A DNA stretch of 64,000 nt from Hyaloscypha bicolor E (GCF_002865645.1 NW_020194518.1:496001-560000); one strand, 5' to 3'. Positions 49,317-61,289 are shown, counted from the stretch's first letter. Translations and numbers: made by a program. Notes: generated by a model not told the origin, from the sequence alone.

Positions 49317-49892
49317 ATTCGCGGTAGTTACGATCGCTCCAACTCCCAGCTCAGATGTTTACGGTCGCGGTTCGAAGTTGGAGGACTGGCATTCGGAAGG
49401 GCTCTGTAAGTTGGCAATTAACTCGGACATCCGGAAGAGCAAAGCTTGTGCGAATATCATGGCACGTTCGAGAGGGTCCTGGGGGTGGGTTGCAGAATTG
49501 ATGCGAACTGTCTGTGGCTCCTTCCAAGTGTTTGCCCGAGGGGGCGCTTTGGCCCGTTGTCAAACCCAATGTTTACAAGCAACCAAGCACAGGGTTTCTC
49601 CGGGCGTGTCAAAACTCCACGAAACTGGGAAAGAATTGAACAGACAGTGGTTCCTATATCTACTTGCAAGACCAGAACCGTCACAGTAGTTTCTCGTTCT
49701 GGCCGGATTGCAGTCAGAATAAAGCTTTATCGATGACCCTCCGCAGCAATCAGCACGTGACGTCTCGTTGGCAAGGAGAAGAGATTTGCAAGGGTCCTCC
49801 TTGGCTTCTGTCAATTCACACAACTCATATTTTCGAAAGTAAACAAAGCACTTACAAGAGTTTCAGACTGCTAAAGGTCTACAGCCGCCATC
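49317..49892. other. Divergent region HymA/PRMT3
   Basis: Contains both promoters. Frames here overlap both strands without family resemblance and are treated as chance. Confidence 0.5.
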
Positions 49893-51595
49893 ATGCCGGG
49901 TCCAGGTCCAGAAACCGCGAGATCCGCACCATCATCTGGAAGTTCTGAAAATTCAGATATCCTGGACATGAAAGACGAGGAAGGCTGGGAAGATGCTGAG
50001 CCAGATGAGGAAGAAACACAGTTCATCTCATTATTGGACGATGAGGTTTTCATGGATATCCATGCAATGCTCAACCACTGCAAGCAAAAGTACAACTTTG
50101 ATTTTCTCGAGATCAGACAGCGGCTGGCTCTTGATTTTTATGGCAGTGTCAAACTTGTCAACTTCATTCGTTCTCAGGTTCACAGCGGGAACAAGGTCTC
50201 CCAGGATATCTCTCAGCAAGATCTCGATGACGAGAAATACCTCAAGCCCGTTCTGGAAGACGATGCTTTGCTGTTTAGTCTCGACGATCTTCCTGATGTT
50301 ATGGAACGCGTGCAAAGACCCAACGGCAAAGAAGCGTCAAATGACTCTGGAGAGCTGGTCAGTCGGGTTTCAGAATTGGAAGGAGAGTTGCGTCGAATCC
50401 AGCTGCAATTTGACAATTACAGGGCCTCGGTGTCCGAAACCCTGGATGACAGGTGGAATGAGAAACGCACGACTGGGTCGCCAGGAGCAGCAGGCACAGA
50501 AAAGGAGGAGGAGAGAGACGACGATTCGCACTATTTCAGCTCCTATTCCTACAACGGTTCGTTCCCTCCCCAGTGGCCACTTCTTCACTAATTTGCATAG
50601 ACATTCATGAAACCATGCTGAAGGACAGTGTCCGAACTGATGCATACCGAGATTTTATCTACAATCACAAGCTGCTGTTCGCCGGCAAGACCATCCTAGA
50701 TGTCGGCTGTGGTACTGGTATTCTGAGCATGTTCTGTGCTAAGGCTGGTGCAGCTCGTGTCATTGCAGTCGACAATTCAGCGATCATCGACAAAGCACGG
50801 GAGAACATATTCAACAATGGCTTCGCGGACAAAATCACATGTCTCAGGGGCAAAATTGAAGAAGTAATTCTCCCTGTCGATAAAGTTGACATCATCGTCA
50901 GCGAATGGATGGGTTATTGTTTACTCTATGAAGCGATGCTTGATAGTGTCATTTGGGCAAGAGATAAATATCTCAAGCCGGATGGATTAATGGTCCCAAG
51001 TCACATGAATATGTGGGTTGCGCCAGTTGCAGACCCGGATTATATCTCAGACCACATCGCATTCTGGAGGGACGTGTATGGATTTGACATGAAAGCCATG
51101 CAAGCTGGTATCCATGAAGATGCCCAAGTCCTGAACATGCCAGCTGCCACTGTTTGTGCTGACCCCTTTCCATTCCTCCAATTGAGTTTGCACACAACGA
51201 CGGTGAAGGATCTCTCGTTCAAACAAAAATGGGAAGGAAAGCTAAAGTCGGACATTGATGCATTGGATGGCTTCATCATCTGGTTTGACTCATTCTTCAT
51301 GCCTTCCCGAGATGATCTGGTCCCACAGAATGCAAAAGCCGAGGAGTGGGCGAAGGCAGGCAAAATAGGAATTGCATTCACAACGGGACCAGGTGGAAGA
51401 GAAACCCATTGGAAGCAGGGAGTTATGCTCATTGACAACACGAAAGTGTCACCTGTTAATAGGAAAGAGGGGGAGCACCTAGCCGGTGAGCTTGAGTATG
51501 CTGTACCAGAGGACAATTCTCGGGCTCTGACCGTGGGGATGAAGTGGCAATTTGATGGGAATCAGGAGGTGTCACAATCATGGAAGATGAGGTAA
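49893..51595 (+). CDS. rmt3: Protein arginine N-methyltransferase 3 (Rmt3-like)
   Basis: Type I arginine methyltransferase acting mainly on ribosomal protein uS5 (family knowledge). Exons 49893-50556 and 50601-51595 give 552 residues. The acidic N-terminus is followed by the PRMT3 zinc-finger-like region (LLDDEVFMDIHAMLNHCKQKYNFDF and LDFYGSVKLVNFIR). The first two zinc ligands of the animal C2H2 finger are absent: the text reads ETQFISLLDDEVF instead of a CxxC pair. The catalytic core is intact: SAM site ILDVGCGTGILSMF, acidic residue in VIAVDNS, double-E loop SEWMGYCLLYEAML and the THW loop in RETHWKQG. The C-terminal beta barrel is present. No neighbour clue to function. The start ATG is at GCCATCATGCCGG. 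Confidence 0.95.
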
Positions 51596-51836
51596 ACCTC
51601 TGCAATGGATTATGGTTGTTGGAAAGTAAGTTATGCCAACTGGCACTAAAATCAAATCTTTTCATCTGTTGCTTTCTTTCTTTGATCTTCATGGTATTGT
51701 CATCTCCAAACAGAATATCTGATGTCTCAGGACCGGCCTCACTTGGAACCCGTGATGGCAATATGAGCGTTTTGCTCCCCAACCGTATTCTCACGCTTCA
51801 CAAAATCCACTAGGTATCCAGGGACCTATTAATTCA

Positions 51837-52697
51837 TCAGTGCCACTCAGATACCGCCAAGATCGTTTTGCTTGCCTTGGACAGCTTATTATCTGGGCTC
51901 GGGACTGGTGCTCCATAAGTGACCCAAGTAGGCACAACACCAACCCGAGTCTTCGCTCTCAACTCATCATTCTTCACATCTGCTCTATCATCACTAGGCC
52001 ATCCAGCCCTCACCTTCGCCGACGCATCCACAACCCTCACTTTAATAATTTGAGTACTAGTCATCTCCATCTTCGTAGGCGGGATACGAGTGTTTGCCCA
52101 ACGATCATCCACAACATTATTGGTGATCTTCTCCATGGCCCAGAGCTTCTCATCAGCATCTGTCACTGTGATGGTTTGGTGTGAGAGCGAGGACTAGGCC
52201 GTCCAGGTGCGTTGCTGCAATGATGAGGGGGAGGCCGTCTTCTTCATCTACTGGGGAGGCTCCAGAGAGACGCATTAAACGAGAGGAGATGTAGCCGTGG
52301 AGGTAGAGTTCCAATGGCTCGGTAAGTGATGCTTGGGAGTTGGAAAAGCCTAGGTAACGGCGGAGTTAGCATTGCTAGCTTAAGATTGTTTCGGGAAAGG
52401 ACATTGCCTTAGGGGGAAATCATGAAATAGTCCCAATACACCTACAGGCTATGAAACCGAGCATGGAGATCATTGCTGGAAAGGGATCGGAGGGATCTGG
52501 TGTTGGGAATGACACATGCAGGACTGGACAGGTGTTCACGATGCTGTGAATCGTCTCGAAGTCATATTTGCCTTGAAAATGTGTTGGCTGGTTATGAATT
52601 TTCGGATAGGAATTCGGTTCTCACCGCGAGGTTTGCCATAGCGGTTGATGGTATTGCGAGGGAGCTTGGGGTAGCTGGGAGATTCAGAGTGGGCCAT
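51837..52697 (-). pseudogene. FMN-binding split-barrel (pyridoxamine 5'-phosphate oxidase-like) gene, frame broken
   Basis: Three exons read cleanly in phase: 52697-52625 (MAHSESPSYPKLPRNTINRYG...), 52571-52446 (KYDFETIHSIVNTCPVLHVSF) and the one starting at 52349 (YLHGYISSRLMRLSGA, IIAATHLDGLVLALTPNHHS). That frame stops at 52155. The family continues after the HH block with a conserved segment of about 15 residues and then TDADEKLWAMEKITNN. Here TDADEKLWAMEKITNN follows at once in another frame (52166 down to 51837), with no room for an intron. The simplest reading is a small coding deletion that shifts the frame, so the gene is either dead or makes a truncated product. The far C-terminus (SKASKTILAVSEWH) is also unlike the family. 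The family role (flavin-nucleotide binding, NimA/PPOX-like) is known only in outline. An assembly error is possible. Confidence 0.65.
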
Positions 52698-53826
52698 GAT
52701 GATCGAGAGTTTGCAATTGTGGCTCGGTTTGGGTTCAATGGCAGTCTTGGATACCGAGACTTGCTAGAAGTGAAAGTTTCTTGTTTATGAAGATGTCAAC
52801 ACTATCGTGAGTCACGTCTCCATCTGTATAGCAATGGGGGTGGGCTTCCCACACGTGACTCTATAACATTTTTAGTTAGGAAGGTCCACGTGAGGTAAAT
52901 GCGCAGAAAAGCACTTGTTCCAGGAACACCGAATGCAAAGCAGCACCCGAAAGAGCCAATGAGATGTCTGAAGAAAGAGATCTCTGGTCTTTGTGTTAGT
53001 CGCGAGGGGGGTGGAGTTCTAGGCGTCCTCGTTGTGGACCAATCAGGCTGTGTCGGACCCATAATTGCTGGGTCTAACTTGTTACGTCAGCATTCAATGC
53101 ATGCTTCCCTTTCTCGTCATCTCAACCTTCCTTTGCAATCTCCGCGCACAACTATCTCCAACACTGCGGTTATCAACGTCGTTGAGCGGTGGCGATAAGT
53201 CCAATGGCAAGTGTCATTGCGCATTATGCTATCCTGATCGAGTTCAGAAGGCCTGTTTTCGGGATGTCAATCGTCTTATTTGCAAGTGCTTTTCGCTGTA
53301 CACTGCGCACCTTCCGGGAGGAAGGGTGGAAGGGAAGACCCAGGAGGACTCCCTTAGAAAGCATGCCTTTGATTGCCCAGCATGCTCTCGGTCAATCAAA
53401 TTCAGTCTCTAGCCTGTATTGTGCTCGCTGTGAGACTGAAATGCACTATTGTAGATAAGGCGATTGTTGGTTTTCTTGCTCCGTCAACGGACCATACCGT
53501 GTTTTACAATGGCTTGGGCCCCTCTTCGTCATTAACGTATTCCTAAAGAGCCGTACGCAATTTATTTTAGCTTCCGTGGTCCTGTTGCTCGAGTATATCA
53601 ACGTGTCCTGTTTCGCCCACAGTGGGACCTAACAACGGGAATGATGAAATCATTATGGTCAGGTCCCTAGCCCTCAGTCGAGTCACCTCCGCGCAGTCCC
53701 TGCTCTATTTCAACCCAGCCCTTACGCCTCACGTCAGGATTCATCTCAAGACCCAGACCAAATTAAATTATTTTCGTTCACTACGGAGGCTTCACACATC
53801 TCGACAACTGCAGCTTTACCATCTCG
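52698..53826. other. Intergenic, FMN gene promoter to coiled-coil gene
   Basis: 1.1 kb between divergent genes. Frames such as 53065-53412 have no recognisable family or codon pattern. No RNA or repeat seen. Confidence 0.45.
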
Positions 53827-56541
53827 ATGGCTCCCACAACTAAGGAACTTCCTAACGAAATTTCTTCAGCTCGCGGCAATGATTCAGACGCATCCTATGA
53901 TATGCCTGAAGGTACGGCATCTCTTGCCTCAGCCAGCAATACCAACAGCAAGGCCAAGGCATTGCAATCCGAGAAGGTCGAGAACCTGTGTGTTGAAAAT
54001 GCTGTCACTGGTCTTGCCGGAGAGATGCCCAACAACCACGACCAAAAAAATTCGACCTTACCATCATGGATCCCGAAGATCCCAAGGATGCAACAAAGCC
54101 TTACTTCGAATGTTGCACAAAAACGAGCCTTGATGGAGGAATTGTGGTTACAGAGTGCACAGCAAACGACCGGTGACAGTGATGTCGAATCTGTAATTAG
54201 TAACGATTCCGGTCTTGGCAACCCCGAAACACAGTCCGACGAACAGTTCACAGATTTGAAATTGGATGCGGATTTGCAGTCAGTTCGCACCGACATCCAG
54301 ACTGAAGCAGAAGCACTTCTGCGGACTCTGGATGATATTAGTCTCAACGATGAGACGGCAGTATCCCGAGAAACCAGTGTCCAGCTTCGAAAGCATTCAC
54401 GAGCAATTGCGTATATATTTGGGGATGATGTCATAATTTTGAAAAGAATAATCAAAGATCAAGATGAGGAGCTGGGGAAACTCACTCGCATGCATGCTAC
54501 CGAATGTGCTCGTACTAACACCGCGACCAACGAGACAATCTTCAAGGTTCAGCAAGAGAAAACCGAGGAAATCAAAATACTCAAGCGGCGCCACAACTCA
54601 GAAGTCCAGAAATTGTACAACCAATATGAAAACAGCAAAAAACGGCACAAAGAGCAGATTGTCTTGCTCGAGCAGAAGGCCGGGCTCTTAGGAATTGATT
54701 CCCCGTCGTACAAGGCGCTCGCAGAAGAACATGAGAAACTGAAGAGGCAGCTCGCAGCAGCTAAAGCTCAAATCTCGGTTCTGGAGGGTAAGGTACAGCA
54801 GTGCCAGGACTCCCAAGCCCGGACTGAGGATGAACAGGCATATGCAATCAACTACATCTCAGAATTGCGCAACGAGAAGGCCGTTAAAGATGCAAAACCG
54901 GTGGACTGTGTTCAGGAGGCTCGAGATTATGAGGAAGAAAGAGATGCCGCCCTATTCGAAATTTCGGAACTCCGGACTGTTGTGGGTAACCGCAAGAAGG
55001 AAATTGAGGACGCCAAGAGACGAGATGATGAGATCTCTCGAGCACTTGAGCACGAGGAGAAGTCAAAACACAAGTTCGCTCAGCTCGCAGGAGTTCAACG
55101 GTCCGAGATAGAGCGTCTCCGCCGCGGCAATGACGTGCTGCTTAAAAAAAATCAGGCTGTGAAGCTGACAGGGCACACACTTTCTCAACAAAATGGACGG
55201 CTGGAGCATGAAAATACGATACTCAAGCAACAAATCCAGGCTTTCCAGGACAGGCGAGCGGTTGAAGCCACGAAGCTTGCAAACATCAGGGAGAAGTTCG
55301 AAGCTGCTCTTGACCAAATGCGAAAAGACAGAGCGAGTCTGCGAGAACAATCCACAGGGCATGAAACCGCTACACCCATATACACGCACAGCACCCTCAG
55401 GCCGTACAAAACCTCTGCCGACGTTGCCGAAAACAAACTTCCAGCCAGTGGACAAAAGGGCTCATCGGGGGTGCAAAATCAGAAAGACAACCCTGAATCC
55501 CCCACCGCTCAGCGGCGAGAGAGAGCAATAGCAGAGAGTAACGCAAAGTGGTCTTTTGAGAAGAACACTCTCGAGACTACGTCCACCTGCACAGCCCTAG
55601 AAAGGGAAAATGCAATCCTCAAGGACACAGTGTCCCAAGTATCGGCCCAACTGCAGCACGCACGCATTGGTGCTAAGTGTACCCGCGATGCTTTGGCCGA
55701 ACGAAATCAAGAGCTAGAGGTATTGAATGTGGCCAATGAGAAGGATAATTGGGTCTTGCGCGATGCGCTTGTCACAGCATTGACAAAGGTTGAGACGTTG
55801 GGCAAGCGGTTGAAGACGCAATCTCAATCGTCTGTTCTCGCAATTCCCTCAGAAACCCCAGCACAGCAAGGGAGTCAGGTCTACTCCGAAGAAGAGGCTC
55901 TTCGCACTTGCGGGGAGTGTCTCACCGCGAAACTCGAGCTTTCGACCGTCCGAAACCACATGTCCATTTACCAAAACGAGAAAGAGGAGCTCAAGAAAGC
56001 GCACCTCAAAGCTCTCGCAGAAAAAGAGAATGCCCAGAAGGAATTGAAGCAAGTAAATTTGAATATGACTCATTTTGAGAAGGACGCCAGCCGGGCGCGA
56101 TTACATACCGAGAACATCATCAAAAATGCCATCAAGGTCAACGCTGAACTCGAGAGAAAGCTTCACGTCGCTCAACTTGAGCTTGGTGGCACGAAATCAA
56201 GGCTGAGTGCCTCTCAATCAGGAGCCGAAAGTCTTGCTAAGGAGATCGCTGATTACAAGAAGGAGCTCAAGGTGGCGCTGGGAGGGTTGTATAAGGATGA
56301 TATGGCTCTTGGCCAGCTCACTCGATGGCACCATCGGGTTTTTGCCCAGAAGGAAGCGAACTTGAAGCAGCGAACGGCGATAGCAGAGGGAGTGGCCGAT
56401 GATGAGAGGGCGAGGCTTTGGAATCTCCGTGCGGAGGTCCAGAAGGATGCCACGGAGCTGATCAAGAGAACTGGGGGACTGGGGAGTTCAAGCCATGAGA
56501 TCTTAGGGAAATGGGCGGACGGTACCCTTGAGGAAATTTGA
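53827..56541 (+). CDS. Long coiled-coil protein, function unknown
   Basis: A single open frame of 904 residues. I do not recognise a named family. The first 190 residues are acidic and Ser-rich, without a signal peptide. From about residue 195 to the end it is almost continuous heptad coiled coil (Glu/Lys/Leu/Gln-rich), for example EEHEKLKRQLAAAKAQISVLE, RLEHENTILKQQIQAFQDRR and EKEELKKAHLKALAEKENAQ. Short breaks fall near residues 510-560 and 680-700. The C-terminus (LGQLTRWHHRVFAQKEANLKQR) is less regular and may be a globular cap. Coiled-coil proteins of this size serve as tethers, cytoskeletal or spindle-pole scaffolds, but nothing here picks one. The ATG lies in CTCGATGGCTCC. Confidence 0.8.
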   Translation: MAPTTKELPNEISSARGNDSDASYDMPEGTASLASASNTNSKAKALQSEKVENLCVENAVTGLAGEMPNNHDQKNSTLPSWIPKIPRMQQSLTSNVAQKRALMEELWLQSAQQTTGDSDVESVISNDSGLGNPETQSDEQFTDLKLDADLQSVRTDIQTEAEALLRTLDDISLNDETAVSRETSVQLRKHSRAIAYIFGDDVIILKRIIKDQDEELGKLTRMHATECARTNTATNETIFKVQQEKTEEIKILKRRHNSEVQKLYNQYENSKKRHKEQIVLLEQKAGLLGIDSPSYKALAEEHEKLKRQLAAAKAQISVLEGKVQQCQDSQARTEDEQAYAINYISELRNEKAVKDAKPVDCVQEARDYEEERDAALFEISELRTVVGNRKKEIEDAKRRDDEISRALEHEEKSKHKFAQLAGVQRSEIERLRRGNDVLLKKNQAVKLTGHTLSQQNGRLEHENTILKQQIQAFQDRRAVEATKLANIREKFEAALDQMRKDRASLREQSTGHETATPIYTHSTLRPYKTSADVAENKLPASGQKGSSGVQNQKDNPESPTAQRRERAIAESNAKWSFEKNTLETTSTCTALERENAILKDTVSQVSAQLQHARIGAKCTRDALAERNQELEVLNVANEKDNWVLRDALVTALTKVETLGKRLKTQSQSSVLAIPSETPAQQGSQVYSEEEALRTCGECLTAKLELSTVRNHMSIYQNEKEELKKAHLKALAEKENAQKELKQVNLNMTHFEKDASRARLHTENIIKNAIKVNAELERKLHVAQLELGGTKSRLSASQSGAESLAKEIADYKKELKVALGGLYKDDMALGQLTRWHHRVFAQKEANLKQRTAIAEGVADDERARLWNLRAEVQKDATELIKRTGGLGSSSHEILGKWADGTLEEI

Positions 56542-57040
56542 TGGGAATCGTAGTTGGATATGAAGGACCTTTCATATCCATGGGCAGAGTTAGTGCTCCC
56601 TGTCTCGCGGTGGACAAAAGGCGGCACTAATTGTCAAGTGTCGTCGGTCAAAGTTGGACATTCATCTGAACTTGGAAGGGGAATGGATTAGATTTGGAAT
56701 GTACAAGGGATACGAGGGAACATTTGGAGAGGACTTGTCCAACTTGAATGTGACATTGAAAATTAGTGCCGCTTTTCTTGCCCACCGCGAGCCTGTTGCT
56801 TTTTCACAACTTTTATTGCTTTTCGCGAGTCATGGAAAAGGACGATGTGGGAAAATAATTTAATATAATCTGACTGTAGATCCATGTACCCAAAATATCT
56901 ACTGACTGATTTCTCACCAAGATTAAACATTCTACTTGCGATTTCCAGAACCCATCAAGATAACTCAAACACCACTCTGGGGATATTAAAACGCACCGAC
57001 ACGCAGGAAATAAGAGCAAATTTGGTCACAAAAGAACTCA
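56542..57040. other. Intergenic, convergent
   Basis: 499 bp between convergent genes (coiled-coil protein and ABC transporter). AT-rich; nothing recognised. Confidence 0.5.
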
Positions 57041-59297
57041 TCACTTCCTAACCCACAAGGCCGACCAACCCAAAAGGCGAAGACCAAGAACAATGGCCAG
57101 CAGAATACCCGCCCACTCGCCAGTCCTTCCAACCTTGTATCCATATTGTTCCAAGACAGCTAGTCCAGAGAAGCTGCACTGGTCAACCATGTGGGTTTGG
57201 AACATACATTGGCATGAAGAGCCACAGCTATACACTCGGGCGGCGAATTCATTGACCATCATACCTTGGAACACTATCGTCGAATTAGGATGCTTCGGAA
57301 CAAAAGAAGAATAATTCATTATGAAATTAAAGCTTACCGTATGCTTGATAGTCAATATAATGGAAGACATATCTCCAGAAGACGTTTAGCAACTTCGGGC
57401 TGACCATGAATCCGTTGACCGACATCCACAATCCGTTGGCGAAGGCAGTGAGGGCCAGAGAAATGACGAAGTTGGGGAAGATGGAGGATACGAGGACGAC
57501 GAGGGACTCGGCGGCGACGAGATCGAGGAAGAGCCACATGATCCACATGAAGAATGCTTGGGCTGTTGGTTGGAAGTTTCCGAGCCAGTAGGCGATGACG
57601 GAGAAGATGACATCAATTAGGACTGACGAGATTGTTAGAGAGGGTGTTGAGGGGTTCTGAAGAGGAGGCTTACAGAGGTATGGGAGACCGATGATGAAGT
57701 TTGCGAGCATGAAAACGGCTGGGCCGTAGAGACCATTTGCACGGTCTTTGACGTAGGTAGCATGATCTTCGAGATAACTTGGGATATATGCCACAGCCAT
57801 GAAAGACATGAAAGCTCCGCCAAAGAACTGTCTGGGTAAGCGATATGAATAATTATACTTGGTAGATTACATACAATGGCATTGGTGAAGGACTGTATGG
57901 CGGATTGGTCTTGCTTTAATCGGAGCCAAACAGTTCCCATCATGATTGCGAGGCCAGTGTACATTGCCACACGGATGCCATAGGCGACGACATCTCGGTA
58001 GCTCTTGATGAATGATCGGTGGACCAGCGTCATCAAAATAATTGGGAAATTTCTCTTCGACGGCTTGGTATCAGGAAGTGGCTCCTCTCGGGTCATAGCA
58101 GCATCAACATGGGCGGAAAGCTCGATAGCTTTCGGTGATTTGACCCAAGATTGTTGTATCTCTTGAAGTCGGCCACTTGCCGCTTCCTGATGACTAGCAA
58201 AGTCGATATTCATCAATTCGAGGAGGAACTCAGCTGGATTGGTGTGCAGAGGAATGGGGTAGCCCATGGACTCAAATTGTGACTCAACGCCATGGACTGA
58301 TCCGAAATAGTGCGATTTTCCGCCGGAGAGGAGCAGCAGTTTATCAAACAGCTGGAATGTTGACGTGGAAGGTTGGTGGATACTTGCGATGACAATCAGC
58401 TAGACAATATGGTCAGCATGTCCATTATTGATGCGAACTTGGCATAATACTGACATTATTTCGCTTCGCTACTTCCTTCACAAAGGAAATAACCTCGAAA
58501 CTAGCCGCAGAGTCGAGACCGCTAGTAGGTTCATCCAAGAAGAGGATCTTTGGGGCAGTGATGAGCTGACTCGCGACACTAACACGGCGTTTTTGTCCAC
58601 CACTAATGCCTTTTCGGATTGGAGTACCAATGATACTGTTTGCTTGCTGTCTCAGACCAAAGGACTCAATAAGTCCATCGATTCTACGCATTCGTTCCGT
58701 CTTCGCCAATGTGCTGTAGAGACGTTAGATGGTTCGAGGAGTGTGTTTAGAGCATCTTACTTCTTATGGGCGAGTCTTGCAGCAAAGTGCATTGTCTCAC
58801 GAACTGTGAGAGACCCAATGAGTGCATCATCTTGCTCAACATAGGAGGTCAAGCGCCGAAAAGCGCCAAGTGAGGGGTTGTTTCCGTTCACTACGGCGGA
58901 TCCATCGATCTTTGCTCCTGAGGACACATCTCTACGAGCAAGTACATTGAGAAGAGTTGTCTTTCCGCAGCCGCTGGGTCCCATCAAGGCGCAGATCTCA
59001 CCTTGTCTGTGCGTCAGCCGGTCCAATATAAAAGAAAGTTCTACGGATCAAGACTTCAAACATACCAGCTTCAATGGATCCCTCGACATTCTCGAGAATG
59101 GTCTTGGGTTCCTTGGTTTTATGGTCTTTGACAACGACAGTGATCCCTTGCCAGACGAAGTTCCGAACGGTATCGTTCATCAAATGGGCATTATCGAGAG
59201 CTTTCTGCTCGATGTCGACAATAAATGGATCCTGTTTGACGCTGTGGTAGATGGCATCCTCGGCAGTGCCGGATTGGGATACCGAGTCGTTGCTCAT
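57041..59297 (-). CDS. ABCG-type half ABC transporter
   Basis: ATP-driven exporter of lipophilic compounds or lipids. Seven exons, 59297-59066, 59001-58761, 58713-58455, 58399-57875, 57827-57674, 57622-57338 and 57273-57041, sum exactly to 642 residues in the reverse nucleotide-binding-then-membrane layout of ABCG half-transporters. Walker A is GPSGCGKTT, the signature is ISGGQKRR, Walker B with D-loop is ILFLDEPTSGLDS, and the H-loop is IASIHQPS. The membrane half has about six helices (AMYTGLAIMMGTVWL, FGGAFMSFMAVAYI, FFMWIMWLFLDLVA, LLAIVLGLRLLGW). A Cys-rich external loop lies before the last helix (CGSSCQCMFQTHMVDQC), a feature of ABCG extracellular loops. Such proteins dimerise (family knowledge). 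Substrate unknown. Confidence 0.95.
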
Positions 59298-60317
59298 CTT
59301 ATCGTGGGTACTGTGACTATTTAGAACGCTTGTTTCACCGGATCATGTGAAGGAGCTTGAAGAAGCTGTGGGCTAAGAGCACTCAAGAATATTGGATAAC
59401 CAAAGACACCTTGAGGCAATGTGGAGATGTGAGTGTAAAGCTGGAAAGCAGAAGAGGTACAACTTATAATACAAGTTCGCAGAAAAGGGCTTTAAAGAAA
59501 GAATGGATGTTCAGCTAGCCCCACGCATCGAGGCTGTGAACTCCGACGAAAGATTGAAGTGAAGTGAAGTGAAGAAAGCGTTTTCGGGGACTGAGGCTGA
59601 GAGCCCGAGGGCCCGGGATGTCGAAGTGGAGGAAGTCTTAAAACACTTGTCTGGTCCCCGACGCCCATTGAGCCTACCATGCATCGATCAAAATGCCGCT
59701 TATGCTGAAGCCACAAACCTGGTCCCCTAGTCGCCAGGTGTCTCCACTGAGATTGAGGTTTAAAGAATTCAGCCCGTGTCGTGCGGGCCTATGCAAAGGA
59801 GCTCGGGGAAGCAAAGGCCAGCCACTTCAGCTTCCCGCATGATGACGCTAAGCGAGGTCGCCGAAGGGAAGGATGCTTGATTCGGACAGTACCTTTAACC
59901 TTTGGAGGAAGAGTATGTATGGAAGCCGATCAATCAAATACATCGGGGCGTCAACGATGGCGACGTGAAGGCTCTGCTTGAGATGTCTGGTTTGGACGTG
60001 TTTGGACATGAGAGGAGTCACGGATCTCTGTTGTGTGACCAGCACCGTGGCAGCACGCGGACGCCTGCAGGCGCCAGGGGAGAGATCTGCTTGGGCCACG
60101 GACATTTGTGGCTGACGGAGTGGCTGTGCTGGCGGCGAAGCCCTCGCCGACCAAAACCAGCCAAGACGACGGCTCCAAACCCTAAATGCTCCTCACCCCG
60201 CGATCCCGTGGAGCTTCACCCCGTGGGCAGTCGGCGTTTGCTTTTCTTCCGACAGGACAAGTCTCACAGACGTACCTGGCAGAGCCGTGATTTGCTCCTC
60301 AGCCCCTTGAACGCGTC
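59298..60317. other. Divergent region ABCG/SDR
   Basis: 1 kb between divergent genes, including a short (GAAGT)n-like run at about 59556-59574. No other features seen. Confidence 0.45.
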
Positions 60318-61289
60318 ATGGATCTCTCCCTCGAGCTCGACGGCACGCATGTTCTGATTACGGGCGGCTCTGGCTTTATTGGTTCAGTCAGCCAAGAATC
60401 AAAAGCCTCTCTTCAACGCTGCTGATACTGACTTCCCTAGTCCACAGTCACCGCCTTTCTCCTTGCCGGAGCCCGCGTTACCAATATCGACCTACAAGCT
60501 CCCAATCCCAATCCCTCGGGTCCGAATTACCAATACTTTGCCTGCGATATAGCGTCCGAGTCAGCCCTGATTGACGCCTTCTCAGCTGCCTCTACCACTT
60601 TTGGCCCGGTTGCATGCTGTATTGCACTTGCTTCTCTTGACCTCTCTGTCCTTCCGCATCATGAGAGTCTTGCAGACATGGACGTAGAGCAATGGCGCCA
60701 GACCCATCGGGTCAATGTCGAAGGAACATTCTTGACAGCCCGTACGTGGCTGAGACAGCTGAGAGACTTCGCGCAGACCGGACCGAAAGAACACTTGACC
60801 AACGTGGGGTTGATAATTGTGGGGAGTGAGAGTGGTCATTTTGGGGAGAGGTGCAATGCGGACTATGCGAGTGGGAAGAGTGCAGTCCAATTCGGGCTCG
60901 TGAAGAGCTTGATGGGAGACGTGAGCAGAGTGTGGGAAGGGGCGAGGTGAGTGTGGGTCAGACAGACAGTGTGACTTCTCCGTCTGGTGGACTTGGTTGG
61001 TCTTATAGGGACCTGGGAACGAATCGCTAATCCAAGAAGAGTCAACGCCGTGGCTCCTGGTCCGGTCGACACCTTGCAATTTAGGAAAGAGTGTGCAGAG
61101 AACCCACATCAGTTCTGGGTCGATTCTCAGGCTACGACAGGACTTAAGAAGCCGGTCCCGCTGGAGGCTGTTGCAAAGAGCATCCTCTTCCTGGCGAGCG
61201 AGAACTGGAGCGGAAGCATTACAGGCCAGGTGCTGAATGTCGATTCTGGAAAGCAGGGTAAAGTGATGTGGATGAAAGACGAGCATTGA
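60318..61289 (+). CDS. Short-chain dehydrogenase/reductase, second member
   Basis: Exons 60318-60386, 60441-60946 and 61040-61289 (the last acceptor could be three bases earlier) give 274 residues. The cofactor glycine motif is TGGSGFIG, joined across intron 1 to STVTAFLLAGARV with the correct helix length. The active site has Ser in IIVGSESGHF and Tyr/Lys in YASGK; the C-terminal block VNAVAPGPVDT and ITGQVLNVDSG is standard. The NAG motif after strand 4 is replaced by CIALAS, unlike most classical SDRs, so activity or structure may differ. Substrate unknown. The start MDLSLELDGTHVLI is natural for the family. Confidence 0.9.

Noticed and set aside
52473..52790. Plus-strand frame of 105 codons
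   Set aside because: It is antisense to exons 1 and 2 of the FMN-binding gene, which have clear family resemblance.
53065..53412. Cys-containing frame resembling a zinc-binding protein
   Set aside because: Cys spacing fits no known finger and there is no supporting splice or codon pattern.
57041..61289. Transporter plus SDR as a secondary-metabolite cluster
   Set aside because: No backbone enzyme (PKS, NRPS, terpene synthase) or regulator is nearby; two common families side by side are not enough.
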